Counted from the stretch's first letter, positions 1 to 6,279 are shown. The stretch is DNA of 6,414 nt from Bacillota bacterium (GCA_012841005.1 DUVO01000202.1:1-6414); one strand, 5' to 3'. The notes: a model not told the origin generated them from the sequence alone. Program-made: numbers and translations.

Positions 1-1381
1 AGGGAGTACATTTACCACAGGACTCGGCCCTGGTAAAATTCAAGAAGAATTTGGCCACGTCCACCATGCAGGTACTTTCATCCATTACCACCAGGCCGCC
101 GGAACCCATGATGGCTCCCGCACCGGTAAGAGATTCATAGTCAACGGAAAGATCCAACTTGTCTTCCGGGAGGCAGCCGCCCGAAGGGCCACCAATTTGC
201 ACGGCCTTAAACTTTTTATCATTGAGGATGCCGCCGCCGATTTGATAGATTATCTCCCGCATGGGAATACCCATGGGAACCTCGACCAGACCGGTATTTT
301 TTACCTTACCGGTAAGGGCAAAGACCTTGGTGCCCTTGCTCTTTTCGGTACCGATGGCGACATACCAGTCAGCACCATTGCGGATAATATTGGCCACATT
401 GGCCCAGGTCTCCACATTATTGATGTTGGTTGGTTTCTCCCAAAGACCGGAGTTGGCTGGGAAAGGAGGTCGCGGCCGCGGCATACCCCGTCGCCCTTCG
501 ATAGAAGCCATCATGGCCGTCTCTTCACCACAGACGAAGGCTCCCGCCCCTTCTTTGATGTGGAGATCAAAGCTGAAATCGGTGCCCAGGATATTCTTAC
601 CCATCAGTCCCATTTCCTCTGCCTGGGCCAGGGCAATTTTCAAACGCCTGATGGCCAGGGGATACTCCGCCCGGACGTAAATATAACCTTCATCAGCACC
701 GATGGCATAAGCCCCGATGAGCATTCCTTCCAGGACACTGTGGGGATCACCTTCCAGAATACTCCTGTCCATAAAGGCCCCCGGGTCTCCCTCGTCGGCA
801 TTGCAGATGACATATTTCTTGTCACCCGGGGCTTTGGCGGCAAAGCTCCACTTTAAACCGGTGGGAAAACCGGCACCACCCCTGCCCCTCAGGCCTGAGG
901 CCTTTATTTCCTCAATAACCTCTTCCGGTGTCATTTTTTCCAGGACCTTGGCCAGAGCCACATAGCCGTCCCGGGCAATATACTCTTCGATTTTTTCCGG
1001 GTCAATATAGCCGCAGTTTCTGAGGACCAACCGCTGCTGCTTTTTATAAAAGTCAATCTCCTTATAGTGGGGAATCTGCTCCTGGGTCAAAGGTTCTTTA
1101 AAGAGTAAACGTTGAACAATCCTCCCCTTTAGCAGGTGCTCTTCCACCAGTTCCGGCACATCTTCCACCTGAACCCGGCAGTAGAAAGTACCCTCCGGGT
1201 AAACTATGACCAGGGGCCCCTGCTCACAGAAACCATGACACCCAGTGACAACTATTTTTACTTCCTTGGCCAGACCCTGTTTTTCTAATTCCGCCTCCAG
1301 TGCCTCCCGGACAGCCTTGGAACCCGATGAGGTACAACCGGTACCACCGCAAACCAGGATATGGGCACGAACCAGTTCCAT
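1..1381 (-). CDS. hydB: HydB, NuoF-like flavin/NADH subunit of bifurcating [FeFe]-hydrogenase (3' end cut off)
   Basis: The first 460 residues are visible and the frame stays open to base 1, so the C-terminus is missing. HydB carries FMN and iron-sulfur clusters and exchanges electrons with NAD(H) in the cytoplasmic HydABC complex. Domains: a thioredoxin-like [2Fe-2S] domain at about 5-90 with C11, C16, C48, C52; the NuoF 51-kDa fold from about 115, with the glycine-rich FMN loop [10 protein letters not shown] (166-175), NADEGDPG (194-201) and [13 protein letters not shown] (284-296); an SLBB-type region at about 360-440; and the start of the [4Fe-4S] motif ESCGKCTP (453-460). Family members continue with the last ligands and a two-cluster ferredoxin domain, expected outside the window. 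The ATG at 1381 is set by AGGAGGGG at 1388-1395. It follows the small ferredoxin gene after 28 bases. HydA is expected next. Plain respiratory NuoF is less likely because of the N-terminal [2Fe-2S] domain and the hydrogenase context. Confidence 0.95.
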   Translation of the reverse strand, partial: MELVRAHILVCGGTGCTSSGSKAVREALEAELEKQGLAKEVKIVVTGCHGFCEQGPLVIVYPEGTFYCRVQVEDVPELVEEHLLKGRIVQRLLFKEPLTQEQIPHYKEIDFYKKQQRLVLRNCGYIDPEKIEEYIARDGYVALAKVLEKMTPEEVIEEIKASGLRGRGGAGFPTGLKWSFAAKAPGDKKYVICNADEGDPGAFMDRSILEGDPHSVLEGMLIGAYAIGADEGYIYVRAEYPLAIRRLKIALAQAEEMGLMGKNILGTDFSFDLHIKEGAGAFVCGEETAMMASIEGRRGMPRPRPPFPANSGLWEKPTNINNVETWANVANIIRNGADWYVAIGTEKSKGTKVFALTGKVKNTGLVEVPMGIPMREIIYQIGGGILNDKKFKAVQIGGPSGGCLPEDKLDLSVDYESLTGAGAIMGSGGLVVMDESTCMVDVAKFFLNFTRAESCGKCTP

Positions 1382-1409
1382 TCCCTTCCCCTCCTCTACA
1401 AAATGTTTC

Positions 1410-1781
1410 CTATTCTTCAAACCTGGCGACAACTAGATCTTCCACTACTCGTCCGTGTAAAACGTGTTCTGCAACCAGGCGTTTGGCATCCCTGGGAGTA
1501 ACCCGCCCATAGGTAATTCTCTTTTCACCGGGACGCACGATATCCACCAGGGGTTCCCGTTCACACATTCCAATGCATCCCGTCTGGGTCACGGTAGCAT
1601 TGATATTACGGAGCCGGAGTTCATTGAGAATTGCTGCCATAACCTCCCGGGCTCCTGCGGCGATACCACAGGTACCCATGCCGACAATAATCTTGATCTC
1701 GCCGCCAAAACGCTCGTTCAAGTCTTCCTTAACCCTTTCCCGCAATTTCCGCAAGTCATCCAAGTTCTTCAAGGCAGTCAT
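1410..1781 (-). CDS. Small thioredoxin-like [2Fe-2S] ferredoxin domain protein (HydD-like)
   Basis: This is a 123-residue cytoplasmic protein of the (2Fe-2S) ferredoxin / NuoE-like thioredoxin-fold family. An N-terminal charged helix (about 1-28) is followed by [14 protein letters not shown] (31-44) and QTGCIGMCE (66-74). Only three cysteines exist (C38, C69, C73), against four in HydB and HydC. I recall the [11 protein letters not shown] form as normal for this subfamily, so it is not obvious damage, but whether a cluster binds is open. Its last third resembles the end of the HydB N-terminal domain ([15 protein letters not shown] against [15 protein letters not shown]), so the two are paralogous. 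The ATG is set by GGAGGTG at 1789-1795, and it overlaps the preceding ATPase stop by one base (TAATG), which suggests translational coupling. Its position matches hydD of the A. woodii hydrogenase as I recall it, hence a likely accessory subunit or electron carrier of HydABC. Confidence 0.88.
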   Translation of the reverse strand: MTALKNLDDLRKLRERVKEDLNERFGGEIKIIVGMGTCGIAAGAREVMAAILNELRLRNINATVTQTGCIGMCEREPLVDIVRPGEKRITYGRVTPRDAKRLVAEHVLHGRVVEDLVVARFEE

Positions 1782-2335
1782 TACTCTTCACCTCCATATA
1801 ATTCAGCCAGACTTTGGGCCAGGTAGTCATCTAACCAACCCAGGACAGCCATATTATTCAGGGGAATGTCCCCTCCCAGTACCGTTCTGATCTCTTCAGT
1901 ATCCAGGCGAAAAATGCGCCCATTTACCCGGTGTACATATTCCAGCTGCAGTTCAGGATTGGCCGCTATAATTGTTAGCAAGGTGGTCTTGATATCCCCA
2001 AGGGGTGCCCGGTCCCAATGACTGTAACGAAAAACAGCCCGCACCCTGGTACCTTTACCAGGCTCTGTATCTATCTCAACCCCGCCGTCACACTGGCGGG
2101 CGGCCATATCCAAGAGGGAAAGTCCCAATCCCACCCTACGGGTAGTGCGGGTTGTGGTAAAGGGCTTCAGCACCTCCCGCACCAATTCCTTATCCATCCC
2201 CTGCCCGTTATCCTTCACCTCAAACAGGAAACGGTCCGCGGCTACATCCTCTTCAATGAGTATTCCTACCCGGGTGGCAGCAGCTCCAATAGAGTTCTGG
2301 ACTAAATCCAGGATGTGCAGTGACAATTCTTCCAT
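1781..2335 (-). CDS. GHKL ATP-binding protein, histidine-kinase-like without a phospho-acceptor domain
   Basis: This 184-residue protein is almost only a HATPase_c fold: N-box DLVQN (10-14), G1 box DNGQGM (42-47), F-box KPFTTT (57-62), G2 box GLGLSLL (69-75) and a final GKGTRV (93-98). There is no dimerisation/histidine-phosphotransfer helix in front, no sensor domain and no membrane segment, so it is not a complete sensor kinase. The C-terminal 80 or so residues (about 105-184) match nothing I recognise. The start is the ATG at 2335, because the N-box begins ten residues later, as in relatives; the frame stays open upstream to 2446, but that part lies inside hydC. No clear Shine-Dalgarno is present. 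The start lies five bases after the hydC stop, so re-initiation is likely. It occupies the hydE position of hydCEDBA-type operons. A role in assembling or regulating the hydrogenase is inference. Confidence 0.85.
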   Translation of the reverse strand: MEELSLHILDLVQNSIGAAATRVGILIEEDVAADRFLFEVKDNGQGMDKELVREVLKPFTTTRTTRRVGLGLSLLDMAARQCDGGVEIDTEPGKGTRVRAVFRYSHWDRAPLGDIKTTLLTIIAANPELQLEYVHRVNGRIFRLDTEEIRTVLGGDIPLNNMAVLGWLDDYLAQSLAELYGGEE

Positions 2336-2340
2336 TTCTA

Positions 2341-2826
2341 CTATTCGTATTTCGCGAGAATATCGGGAATCATATCGGGCGTCAAACGGCCGTGGGTATT
2401 GTCGTCCACCATCATAACAGGAGCCAAACCGCAGGCACCAAGGCAAGCTACTGGTTCAATGGTAAAACGTAAATCTTCCGTAGTTTCTCCCGGCTTGATG
2501 CCCAGTTCCCGCTCTACCCGTTCCAGAATCTTGGCCGATCCCCGGACATGGCAGGCCGTCCCCTGGCAAACCCTGATAACATGCCGGCCCCGGGGTTTTA
2601 GGTGAAATTGGGCATAAAAGGTAGCAACACCATAAACCTGGCTCAAGGGCATCCGGAAATGCTCAGCAATCTTTTTCAGTACCGGTTCCGGCAGATAACC
2701 GAAAATATGCTGTGCCTGCTGCAATACCGGTATTAAAGCCCCTTTTTGGTCCTTGTACTCCTGCAGCAGTTCCGCCAGGCGAGCATACTCACTATTAGGT
2801 TGCGGCTGGTGATTGCACGCACACAT
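2341..2826 (-). CDS. hydC: HydC, NuoE-like [2Fe-2S] subunit of bifurcating [FeFe]-hydrogenase
   Basis: This 161-residue, full-length NuoE/24-kDa-type subunit works in the cytoplasm with HydB and HydA, where electrons move between NAD(H), ferredoxin and H2. An N-terminal helical bundle (about 12-75; GALIPVLQQAQHIFGYLP at 29-46, VYGVATFYAQF at 64-74) precedes the thioredoxin-like domain. That domain has the four expected cluster ligands C87, C92 (CQGTAC) and C128, C132 (CLGAC). The terminus MCACNH has two extra cysteines (C2, C4) of unknown purpose. The ATG at 2826 is fixed by AAGGAGG at 2837-2843, ten bases upstream. A 43-base gap separates it from the PHP gene, the largest in the block. I see neither a terminator nor a convincing promoter there, so read-through from upstream is likely. 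The alternative, nuoE of Complex I, is disfavoured by its neighbours. Confidence 0.95.
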   Translation of the reverse strand: MCACNHQPQPNSEYARLAELLQEYKDQKGALIPVLQQAQHIFGYLPEPVLKKIAEHFRMPLSQVYGVATFYAQFHLKPRGRHVIRVCQGTACHVRGSAKILERVERELGIKPGETTEDLRFTIEPVACLGACGLAPVMMVDDNTHGRLTPDMIPDILAKYE

Positions 2827-2836
2827 CTGTCAACGA

Positions 2837-2843
2837 CCTCCTT
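2837..2843 (-). promoter_or_regulatory. Strong ribosome binding site of hydC
   Basis: AAGGAGG followed by T is a near-perfect anti-16S match ten bases before the hydC ATG. It gives the structural genes their own translation start after the 43-base gap, in contrast with the coupled genes upstream. Confidence 0.8.
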
Positions 2844-2869
2844 CTCTGATCAAATCGTAGAAATTTAGT

Positions 2870-3634
2870 TCAATCACTCCCGGGTCCTTGCCTTATCACC
2901 ACCTTTCTCCCCCCCTCTCCCTGCAAGGCCTTCTTAATTTCTGTAAAATTCGGTTGCTTAAGATAAAAATAAGTACGAAATCTACCCTTCAACTGGGAGA
3001 GGGTATGGGCATCAGAAAAAGAAACGAAGGGATATTGTCCTACGGCAGGGTAGCAAAGGAGAAGGTCCGGCAATTTTTCCGGCCTGGCTATTTCCAGAGC
3101 AGCCACCGGCAAAGCGGGGGGAATAAAACCCAGGTTTGCCAGGATACTATAAGCCCCTCTGTCAACGTGGGCAGGTATCACTAACCCATCTCGTGCCAGA
3201 ACCTCCTTCACCACCTCCCCCAGGGAAGCGGTTACGGAATTCACCAGCAGTATTTCCTCAAAGTAAAGGATCCTTTCTCCTCCATTAACCACCACCTGAT
3301 CGCCGAAAATCTCAGGCCGGTTACGCACCGGAGGCAGCCGTTCCCGAATGTAAGCGGCAAAGGCCTGGAGTTGCTTTACTTCCGGGAAGAAACTGAGAAG
3401 GTGAACCTCTTCCCGGGTCTGGACCTCCATTCCGGGAATGACCACCGGGCCCTCTTTACCAGCCCTGTCCCGCACTGCCACCACATTGCCGGCAGCGTTG
3501 TGGTCTGTAATTCCAATGATATCTATTTTTAACTCCCTGGCCGCCTTCACGATATTGACCGGCCCCATATCCAATTCGGCACAGGGAGATAAAACAGTAT
3601 GTATGTGCAGGTCAGCACTAAACCAACTAAGCAT
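2870..3634 (-). CDS. PHP-domain metal-dependent phosphoesterase
   Basis: This 254-residue protein belongs to the polymerase-and-histidinol-phosphatase (PHP) family, close in layout to the RnaAM/YciV-type (COG0613) enzymes. The metal ligands look complete: H10 and H12 (DLHIHT), D44-H45 (ITDHN), E70 (GMEV), H78 (EVHLL), H156 (PAHVDRG), D208 and H210 (FSDAH). It should therefore be a catalytically competent cytoplasmic phosphatase or phosphodiesterase. The substrate cannot be told; nucleotides, short RNA and phosphoproteins are all known in the superfamily. The ATG at 3634 lies eight residues before DLHIHT and overlaps the DRTGG gene stop by eight bases (ATGCTTAG). The frame extends upstream to 3772 but only inside that gene. 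The Shine-Dalgarno is weak (GTGGGA), which again suggests coupling. A seven-G tract (2909-2915) lies near the 3' end. Its place between the sensory and catalytic halves suggests it acts in the same signalling path, but that is inference. Confidence 0.88.
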   Translation of the reverse strand: MLSWFSADLHIHTVLSPCAELDMGPVNIVKAARELKIDIIGITDHNAAGNVVAVRDRAGKEGPVVIPGMEVQTREEVHLLSFFPEVKQLQAFAAYIRERLPPVRNRPEIFGDQVVVNGGERILYFEEILLVNSVTASLGEVVKEVLARDGLVIPAHVDRGAYSILANLGFIPPALPVAALEIARPEKLPDLLLCYPAVGQYPFVSFSDAHTLSQLKGRFRTYFYLKQPNFTEIKKALQGEGGRKVVIRQGPGSD

Positions 3635-3974
3635 GGTCAATCCCACGCGCTCCCAGCCGGTAAAGCCGGCCGGCAACCTCAAAAACAGGAAGGGAGGTAG
3701 TAAACAGGTTGATACCTTCCTCCTCTGCCTTTTCCCTTGTTTCCTGGTCAGGTTCAATACCCCCGGCCACAATCACACCGGCCAATTCCAGCAGGACCGC
3801 CACAGCAACGATATTCTGGTGCCCCTGGAGGGTTATCCAGAGTTGGCCTGCCTTGGCCCTGGCCATAACAACACTGAGTAAATCAGAAACATATCCCCCC
3901 GTTACTTCCCGCTCCAGGTCAGGACCTGCCAGTACTTCCAGTTCCAATTCCCTGACCACATCGGCCAGTTTCAT
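3627..3974 (-). CDS. DRTGG-domain protein (second copy, downstream of hydS)
   Basis: This 115-residue soluble protein consists of a single DRTGG domain, a fold often annotated loosely as 'serine kinase of the HPr protein' because it also occurs beside kinase or CBS domains. It opens with MKLADVVRELELEVLAG and has the family signature GGYVSDLLSVVMARA (26-40), a central strand-helix region (LWITLQGHQNIVAVAVLLELAGVIVAGG, about 45-72 in two stretches) and a C-terminal alpha/beta part ending ARGIDHA. No P-loop (GxxxxGKS/T) is present, so it cannot be a true HPr kinase. The ATG at 3974 overlaps the hydS stop by four bases (ATGA) and has AAGGAGGGAG just upstream. It is a paralogue of the protein at 5753-6142, and the pair flanks the anti-sigma-type ATPase and hydS. 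The biochemical role is unknown; nucleotide or ligand binding is a guess. Confidence 0.82.
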   Translation of the reverse strand: MKLADVVRELELEVLAGPDLEREVTGGYVSDLLSVVMARAKAGQLWITLQGHQNIVAVAVLLELAGVIVAGGIEPDQETREKAEEEGINLFTTSLPVFEVAGRLYRLGARGIDHA

Positions 3975-5320
3975 TCCTCTCCCTCCTTTTCCAAATCCTC
4001 CAGGCTCAGGGTAAGGGGTTTGATGCCGGCCAGGTTATAAACCTTCATGCCCAGGGTCATAATCCGCTCCCGCAGGATGAAGATACAGTTGGTTTCTTCA
4101 GCCTTCCCCAGGACAATATCTTCGGCCAGGGCTTTACAATTGGGGGCACCACAGGCACCACAGTCCAGGCCGGGCAGTTTTTTCAGGATCTTCTCGGCTG
4201 CCGTCATCTTTGCCATTGCCCCATTAATATTGGAATCCAGGTAAACCATCGGTCTGGGCTCTACATGGATCCGGGGTACCTTATAGTCCAGCCGGTCCAG
4301 TTCCGGGAACCGTTCATGTAAGGGAAGGGAACTCCGATTCTGTTCCCGTATAATCTTGTCCAGGCGTGCCCGGGCCACATGACCGTTGACTACATTCAGA
4401 ATCCCGCCTACACAGCCGCCGCTGCAGGCCCGTGCTTCGATATAATCTATCCCATCCAGGTGGCCCATTTCCAATTCCTCCAGGACATCGATAACACTGG
4501 CGATGCCGTCTGCAACCAGTTGGTTCTCCAACCCCACAGCCGCCTGTTCGCCGCCGGAAATGCCGAATCCGATCCCCAGTCCTGAAGCCCTTGAGTAACC
4601 GCCGGGGTGCTGTACTCCTTTTACCTGTTTTACCAGATGACTTAACCGGGGGTAAAGTTGTTGAATACTAAAGGCACCATCAATAAAAGAAGGAATACCA
4701 CCCACCGGTGCCTTGATGGAGGTTACTTTAGCTGAACAAGGGGTAAGGTAGAAAATACCGATCTCCTGCTCCGGTATTCCCAATTCCCGGGCCTTCAAGT
4801 ATCGCGCCAGGTGAGCGGCAACCTCGGAAGGAGGAGCCAGGGGCAGGATCCTGCTGGTTAATTCCGGAAAACGGACCTGGATCAGTCGTACCACTGCCGG
4901 ACAGGCGGAAGATATGACCGGACCCTGGAGTTTCCCTGTTTGAAAGAGCCTCTTTGTTTCTGCTGCCACAACCTCTGCTCCCACTGCCACCTCAAAAGCA
5001 TCATCAAAGCCCAAATCCCTAAGGGCTGTTAACAGGCGGACCGGGTTTATGGGATCCCGGAATTGCCCATAGAGGGAGGGCGAAGGCAGGGCAATTCTAT
5101 ATTTATACTCCTGCAATAGTGCCGTAGAGTCGGTCTCAACATATTTGGCCTTATTAGGACAGGCACGAATACACTCTCCACAGTCAATACATTTTTGCTC
5201 AATAATCTCTGCTTTACCCTGGCGAACTCTAATGGCTTCAGTAGGACATTTTTTTATACAATTGACACAGCCTTTACACTTTTCCCTGTCCAAACGCACA
5301 AAATTAAAATAGCCTGTCAT
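3971..5320 (-). CDS. hydS: HydS-like group D [FeFe]-hydrogenase homologue (putative H2/redox sensor)
   Basis: This 449-residue protein has three parts. The N-terminus is a two-[4Fe-4S] ferredoxin domain (C15, C18, C21, C25 and C44, C47, C50, C54). The middle is the [FeFe]-hydrogenase H-cluster domain (about 75-345). The C-terminus is a further [4Fe-4S] domain (C387, C390, C395, C412; CGACGAPNC). The H-cluster motifs are altered: P1 is SSACP (A139 for the proton-transfer Cys, ligand C140 kept), P2 is TPCSAK (C195, K198; the usual following Glu is absent), and P3 is ARACSGGCVGG (C299, C303). This is the pattern I know from group D enzymes such as Thermoanaerobacter mathranii HydS, which is weakly active and thought to sense H2. 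It has no PAS domain, unlike group C. The ATG at 5320 is preferred (AAAGGGTGA at 5326-5334); a GTG at 5329 overlaps the upstream stop but has no usable Shine-Dalgarno. Signal output probably passes to neighbouring genes. Confidence 0.9.
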   Translation of the reverse strand: MTGYFNFVRLDREKCKGCVNCIKKCPTEAIRVRQGKAEIIEQKCIDCGECIRACPNKAKYVETDSTALLQEYKYRIALPSPSLYGQFRDPINPVRLLTALRDLGFDDAFEVAVGAEVVAAETKRLFQTGKLQGPVISSACPAVVRLIQVRFPELTSRILPLAPPSEVAAHLARYLKARELGIPEQEIGIFYLTPCSAKVTSIKAPVGGIPSFIDGAFSIQQLYPRLSHLVKQVKGVQHPGGYSRASGLGIGFGISGGEQAAVGLENQLVADGIASVIDVLEELEMGHLDGIDYIEARACSGGCVGGILNVVNGHVARARLDKIIREQNRSSLPLHERFPELDRLDYKVPRIHVEPRPMVYLDSNINGAMAKMTAAEKILKKLPGLDCGACGAPNCKALAEDIVLGKAEETNCIFILRERIMTLGMKVYNLAGIKPLTLSLEDLEKEGEE

Positions 5321-5325
5321 TGTAT

Positions 5326-5769
5326 TCACCCTTTGTCTGCGTGAATGATGATCTCCAGAAGGGTCCCCTCACCGACACGGGACTGGATCTTGAATTCGTC
5401 GGCAAAGCGTTTGATATTAGGCAATCCCATCCCTGCGCCAAAGCCCAATTCCCTGATCATATCAGGAGCCGTACTAAAACCTTCCTGCATGGCCTGTTCA
5501 ATATCGGCAATCCCCGGGCCTTCATCCAGGGCTTGAATCAAAATCTTCCGCGGGGTAATTTCCACCCTCAGCGTCCCTTTCCGGGCATGAATAATGACAT
5601 TCATTTCCGACTCATAAGCTACTATGGCGGCGCGTCTGACCACATCGGGCTTAAAACCTAATTTCTTGAGCCTCTGTTTTATCTCACTCGATGCTTCCCC
5701 CGCCCGGATAAAATCCTGACCCTGCAGGGTAAACTCAAGCATAATTGCCTGTTCAGCCTTGTCCCCCAC
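5326..5769 (-). CDS. Anti-sigma-factor-type ATP-binding protein (RsbW/SpoIIAB-like fold)
   Basis: This protein has 147 residues from the GTG at 5769 and a stand-alone HATPase_c domain of the serine/threonine anti-sigma kinase type. The N-box is AYESEMNVIIHA (E53, N57), the G1 box is DEGPGI (from D82), GFST is at about 97-100, the glycine lid is GFGAGMGLPNI (109-119), and GEGTLLEI closes the domain. Length and motifs are right for the family, and there is no sensor or membrane segment. Three starts compete: TTG at 5775, GTG at 5769 and ATG at 5742. The AGGGGGA element ends seven bases before the GTG, abuts the TTG and is about 20 bases from the ATG, so GTG is chosen. It overlaps the DRTGG gene by 17 bases. 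The partner is unknown, since no sigma factor or STAS anti-anti-sigma protein is encoded here. The flanking DRTGG proteins and HydS are the obvious candidates, by context only. Confidence 0.87.
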   Translation of the reverse strand: MGDKAEQAIMLEFTLQGQDFIRAGEASSEIKQRLKKLGFKPDVVRRAAIVAYESEMNVIIHARKGTLRVEITPRKILIQALDEGPGIADIEQAMQEGFSTAPDMIRELGFGAGMGLPNIKRFADEFKIQSRVGEGTLLEIIIHADKG

Positions 5770-6142
5770 GTTCAATCCCCCTGTGCGGCTCCTGATCCCG
5801 GTTTATCCCGGACAGACCAGCACTAAAGAGCAGTCCCGACGACTCATACATGGTCAATTTACACAATAACAGGGGAATACCAGCTTTCTCGGCCAGTTCA
5901 ATAACTTCCGGTCCCGGGCGCTTGCCCCGGACAAAAATTATAGCCGCCAGGTCACTGACTTCCGCCGTTCTAATGACCTGTACATGGGTCATACCGGTAA
6001 GGAGCAGGGTCTGCTCCTGACACATTGCTAAAATATCACTCATTAAATCTGCCCCGAAGGCCATCTCTACTTCCTTTTCCATCTTCCCTGCATCCACCAA
6101 GACTTCAGCCCGGAGAATGCGCTGTATCTCAGACAACTTCAC
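5753..6142 (-). CDS. DRTGG-domain protein (first gene of the operon)
   Basis: This is a 129-residue soluble protein with one DRTGG-like domain. It shares the start MKLSEIQRILRAEVLV and the core signature region FGADLMSDILAM (29-40) with its paralogue at 3627-3974. The GG of the signature is replaced by FG and the C-terminus is longer (about 114-129, polar, NRDQEPHRG...). A region with two hydrophobic strands (AAIIFVRG, 66-73) and GIPLLLCKL (88-96) completes the alpha/beta fold. No P-loop or catalytic motif is visible. The start is GTG at 6142, set by the purine-rich GGAGGGAGGG at 6149-6158; it is the first gene after a leader of about 210 bases. Its 3' end overlaps the ATPase gene by 17 bases. 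The function is unknown; the family is widespread beside redox and signalling genes in Clostridia. Small basic leader ORFs just upstream are not convincing. Confidence 0.82.
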   Translation of the reverse strand: MKLSEIQRILRAEVLVDAGKMEKEVEMAFGADLMSDILAMCQEQTLLLTGMTHVQVIRTAEVSDLAAIIFVRGKRPGPEVIELAEKAGIPLLLCKLTMYESSGLLFSAGLSGINRDQEPHRGIERGGQG

Positions 6143-6148
6143 CTCTAT

Positions 6149-6158
6149 CCCTCCCTCC
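6149..6158 (-). promoter_or_regulatory. Ribosome binding site deciding a GTG start
   Basis: GGAGGGAGGG ends six bases before the GTG at 6142 and is the reason for choosing that start for the first DRTGG gene. No in-frame ATG nearby has comparable support. Confidence 0.75.
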
Positions 6159-6164
6159 GACCGC

Positions 6165-6193
6165 AGGCGTCACTTATCACCATGCCAACGCCT
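6165..6193 (-). repeat. Inverted repeat adjoining the first gene's ribosome binding site
   Basis: AGGCGT (6188-6193) can pair with ACGCCT (6165-6170) across a 17-base loop. The stem ends seven bases before the GGAGGGAGGG element (6149-6158) of the first gene, so it could affect ribosome access. Only six pairs; functional weight is uncertain. Confidence 0.25.
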
Positions 6194-6235
6194 CTCATAA
6201 ACGAATCTTTTTCCCATCTTCCTGGGGGCGGTTCT

Positions 6236-6262
6236 ATTATCTCCCGGAAATAGTACCCACAA
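6236..6262 (-). promoter_or_regulatory. Weak possible second promoter
   Basis: TTGTGG (6257-6262) and GATAAT (6236-6241) are 15 bases apart on the minus strand. The -10 is good, the -35 and spacing are poor. If used, the Rex-like site would lie just upstream of it. Confidence 0.2.
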
Positions 6263-6266
6263 GCTG

Positions 6267-6279
6267 CGACAATATGTCG
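6267..6279. repeat. Palindrome CGACA-TAT-TGTCG and direct repeat ATATTGTYG
   Basis: On the minus strand CGACATATTGTCG has perfect five-base arms. Its right half, ATATTGTCG, repeats ATATTGTTG located 22 bases upstream (first copy 6288-6296), about two helical turns away. It overlaps the Rex-like site and could be part of the same operator or a separate one. Confidence 0.35.

Noticed and set aside
197..856. A 219-codon open frame on the plus strand (and shorter ones at 261-680 and 717-965).
   Set aside because: It is antisense to hydB, whose frame carries clear FMN, NAD and iron-sulfur motifs. The plus-strand product is low-complexity and resembles no family.
1464..1826. Plus-strand frame of 120 codons opposite the small ferredoxin.
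   Set aside because: It is a mirror of a well-supported minus-strand gene, with no ribosome binding site and no recognisable domain.
2336..2446. N-terminal extension of the GHKL ATPase to 2446.
   Set aside because: The extension lies inside hydC, in another frame of its cysteine-rich end, and adds residues unlike the family. The ATG at 2335 places the N-box correctly.
2827..2869. Internal promoter or terminator in the gap before hydC.
   Set aside because: A TTGAAC-like element exists but has no matching -10 at proper spacing, and there is no hairpin with a T-run. Only the hydC ribosome binding site is convincing.
2909..2915. Seven-G tract in the 3' end of the PHP gene as a phase-variable site.
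   Set aside because: Seven bases is short for slippage switching, and it lies after all catalytic motifs, so a frame change would alter only the tail.
3635..3772. N-terminal extension of the PHP protein to 3772.
   Set aside because: It lies within the DRTGG gene. The PHP motif DLHIHT normally sits within the first ten or so residues, as with the ATG at 3634.
3438..3881. Plus-strand frame of 147 codons across the PHP and DRTGG genes.
   Set aside because: It crosses two real minus-strand genes and has no protein-like motif pattern.
6170..6217. Small leader ORF coding MGKRFVYERRWHGDK, and another ATG frame at 6145-6198 ending just before the first gene.
   Set aside because: Their Shine-Dalgarno sequences are poor or badly spaced, and the products show neither a run of regulatory codons nor a known leader-peptide pattern. 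They could be real but cannot be supported.
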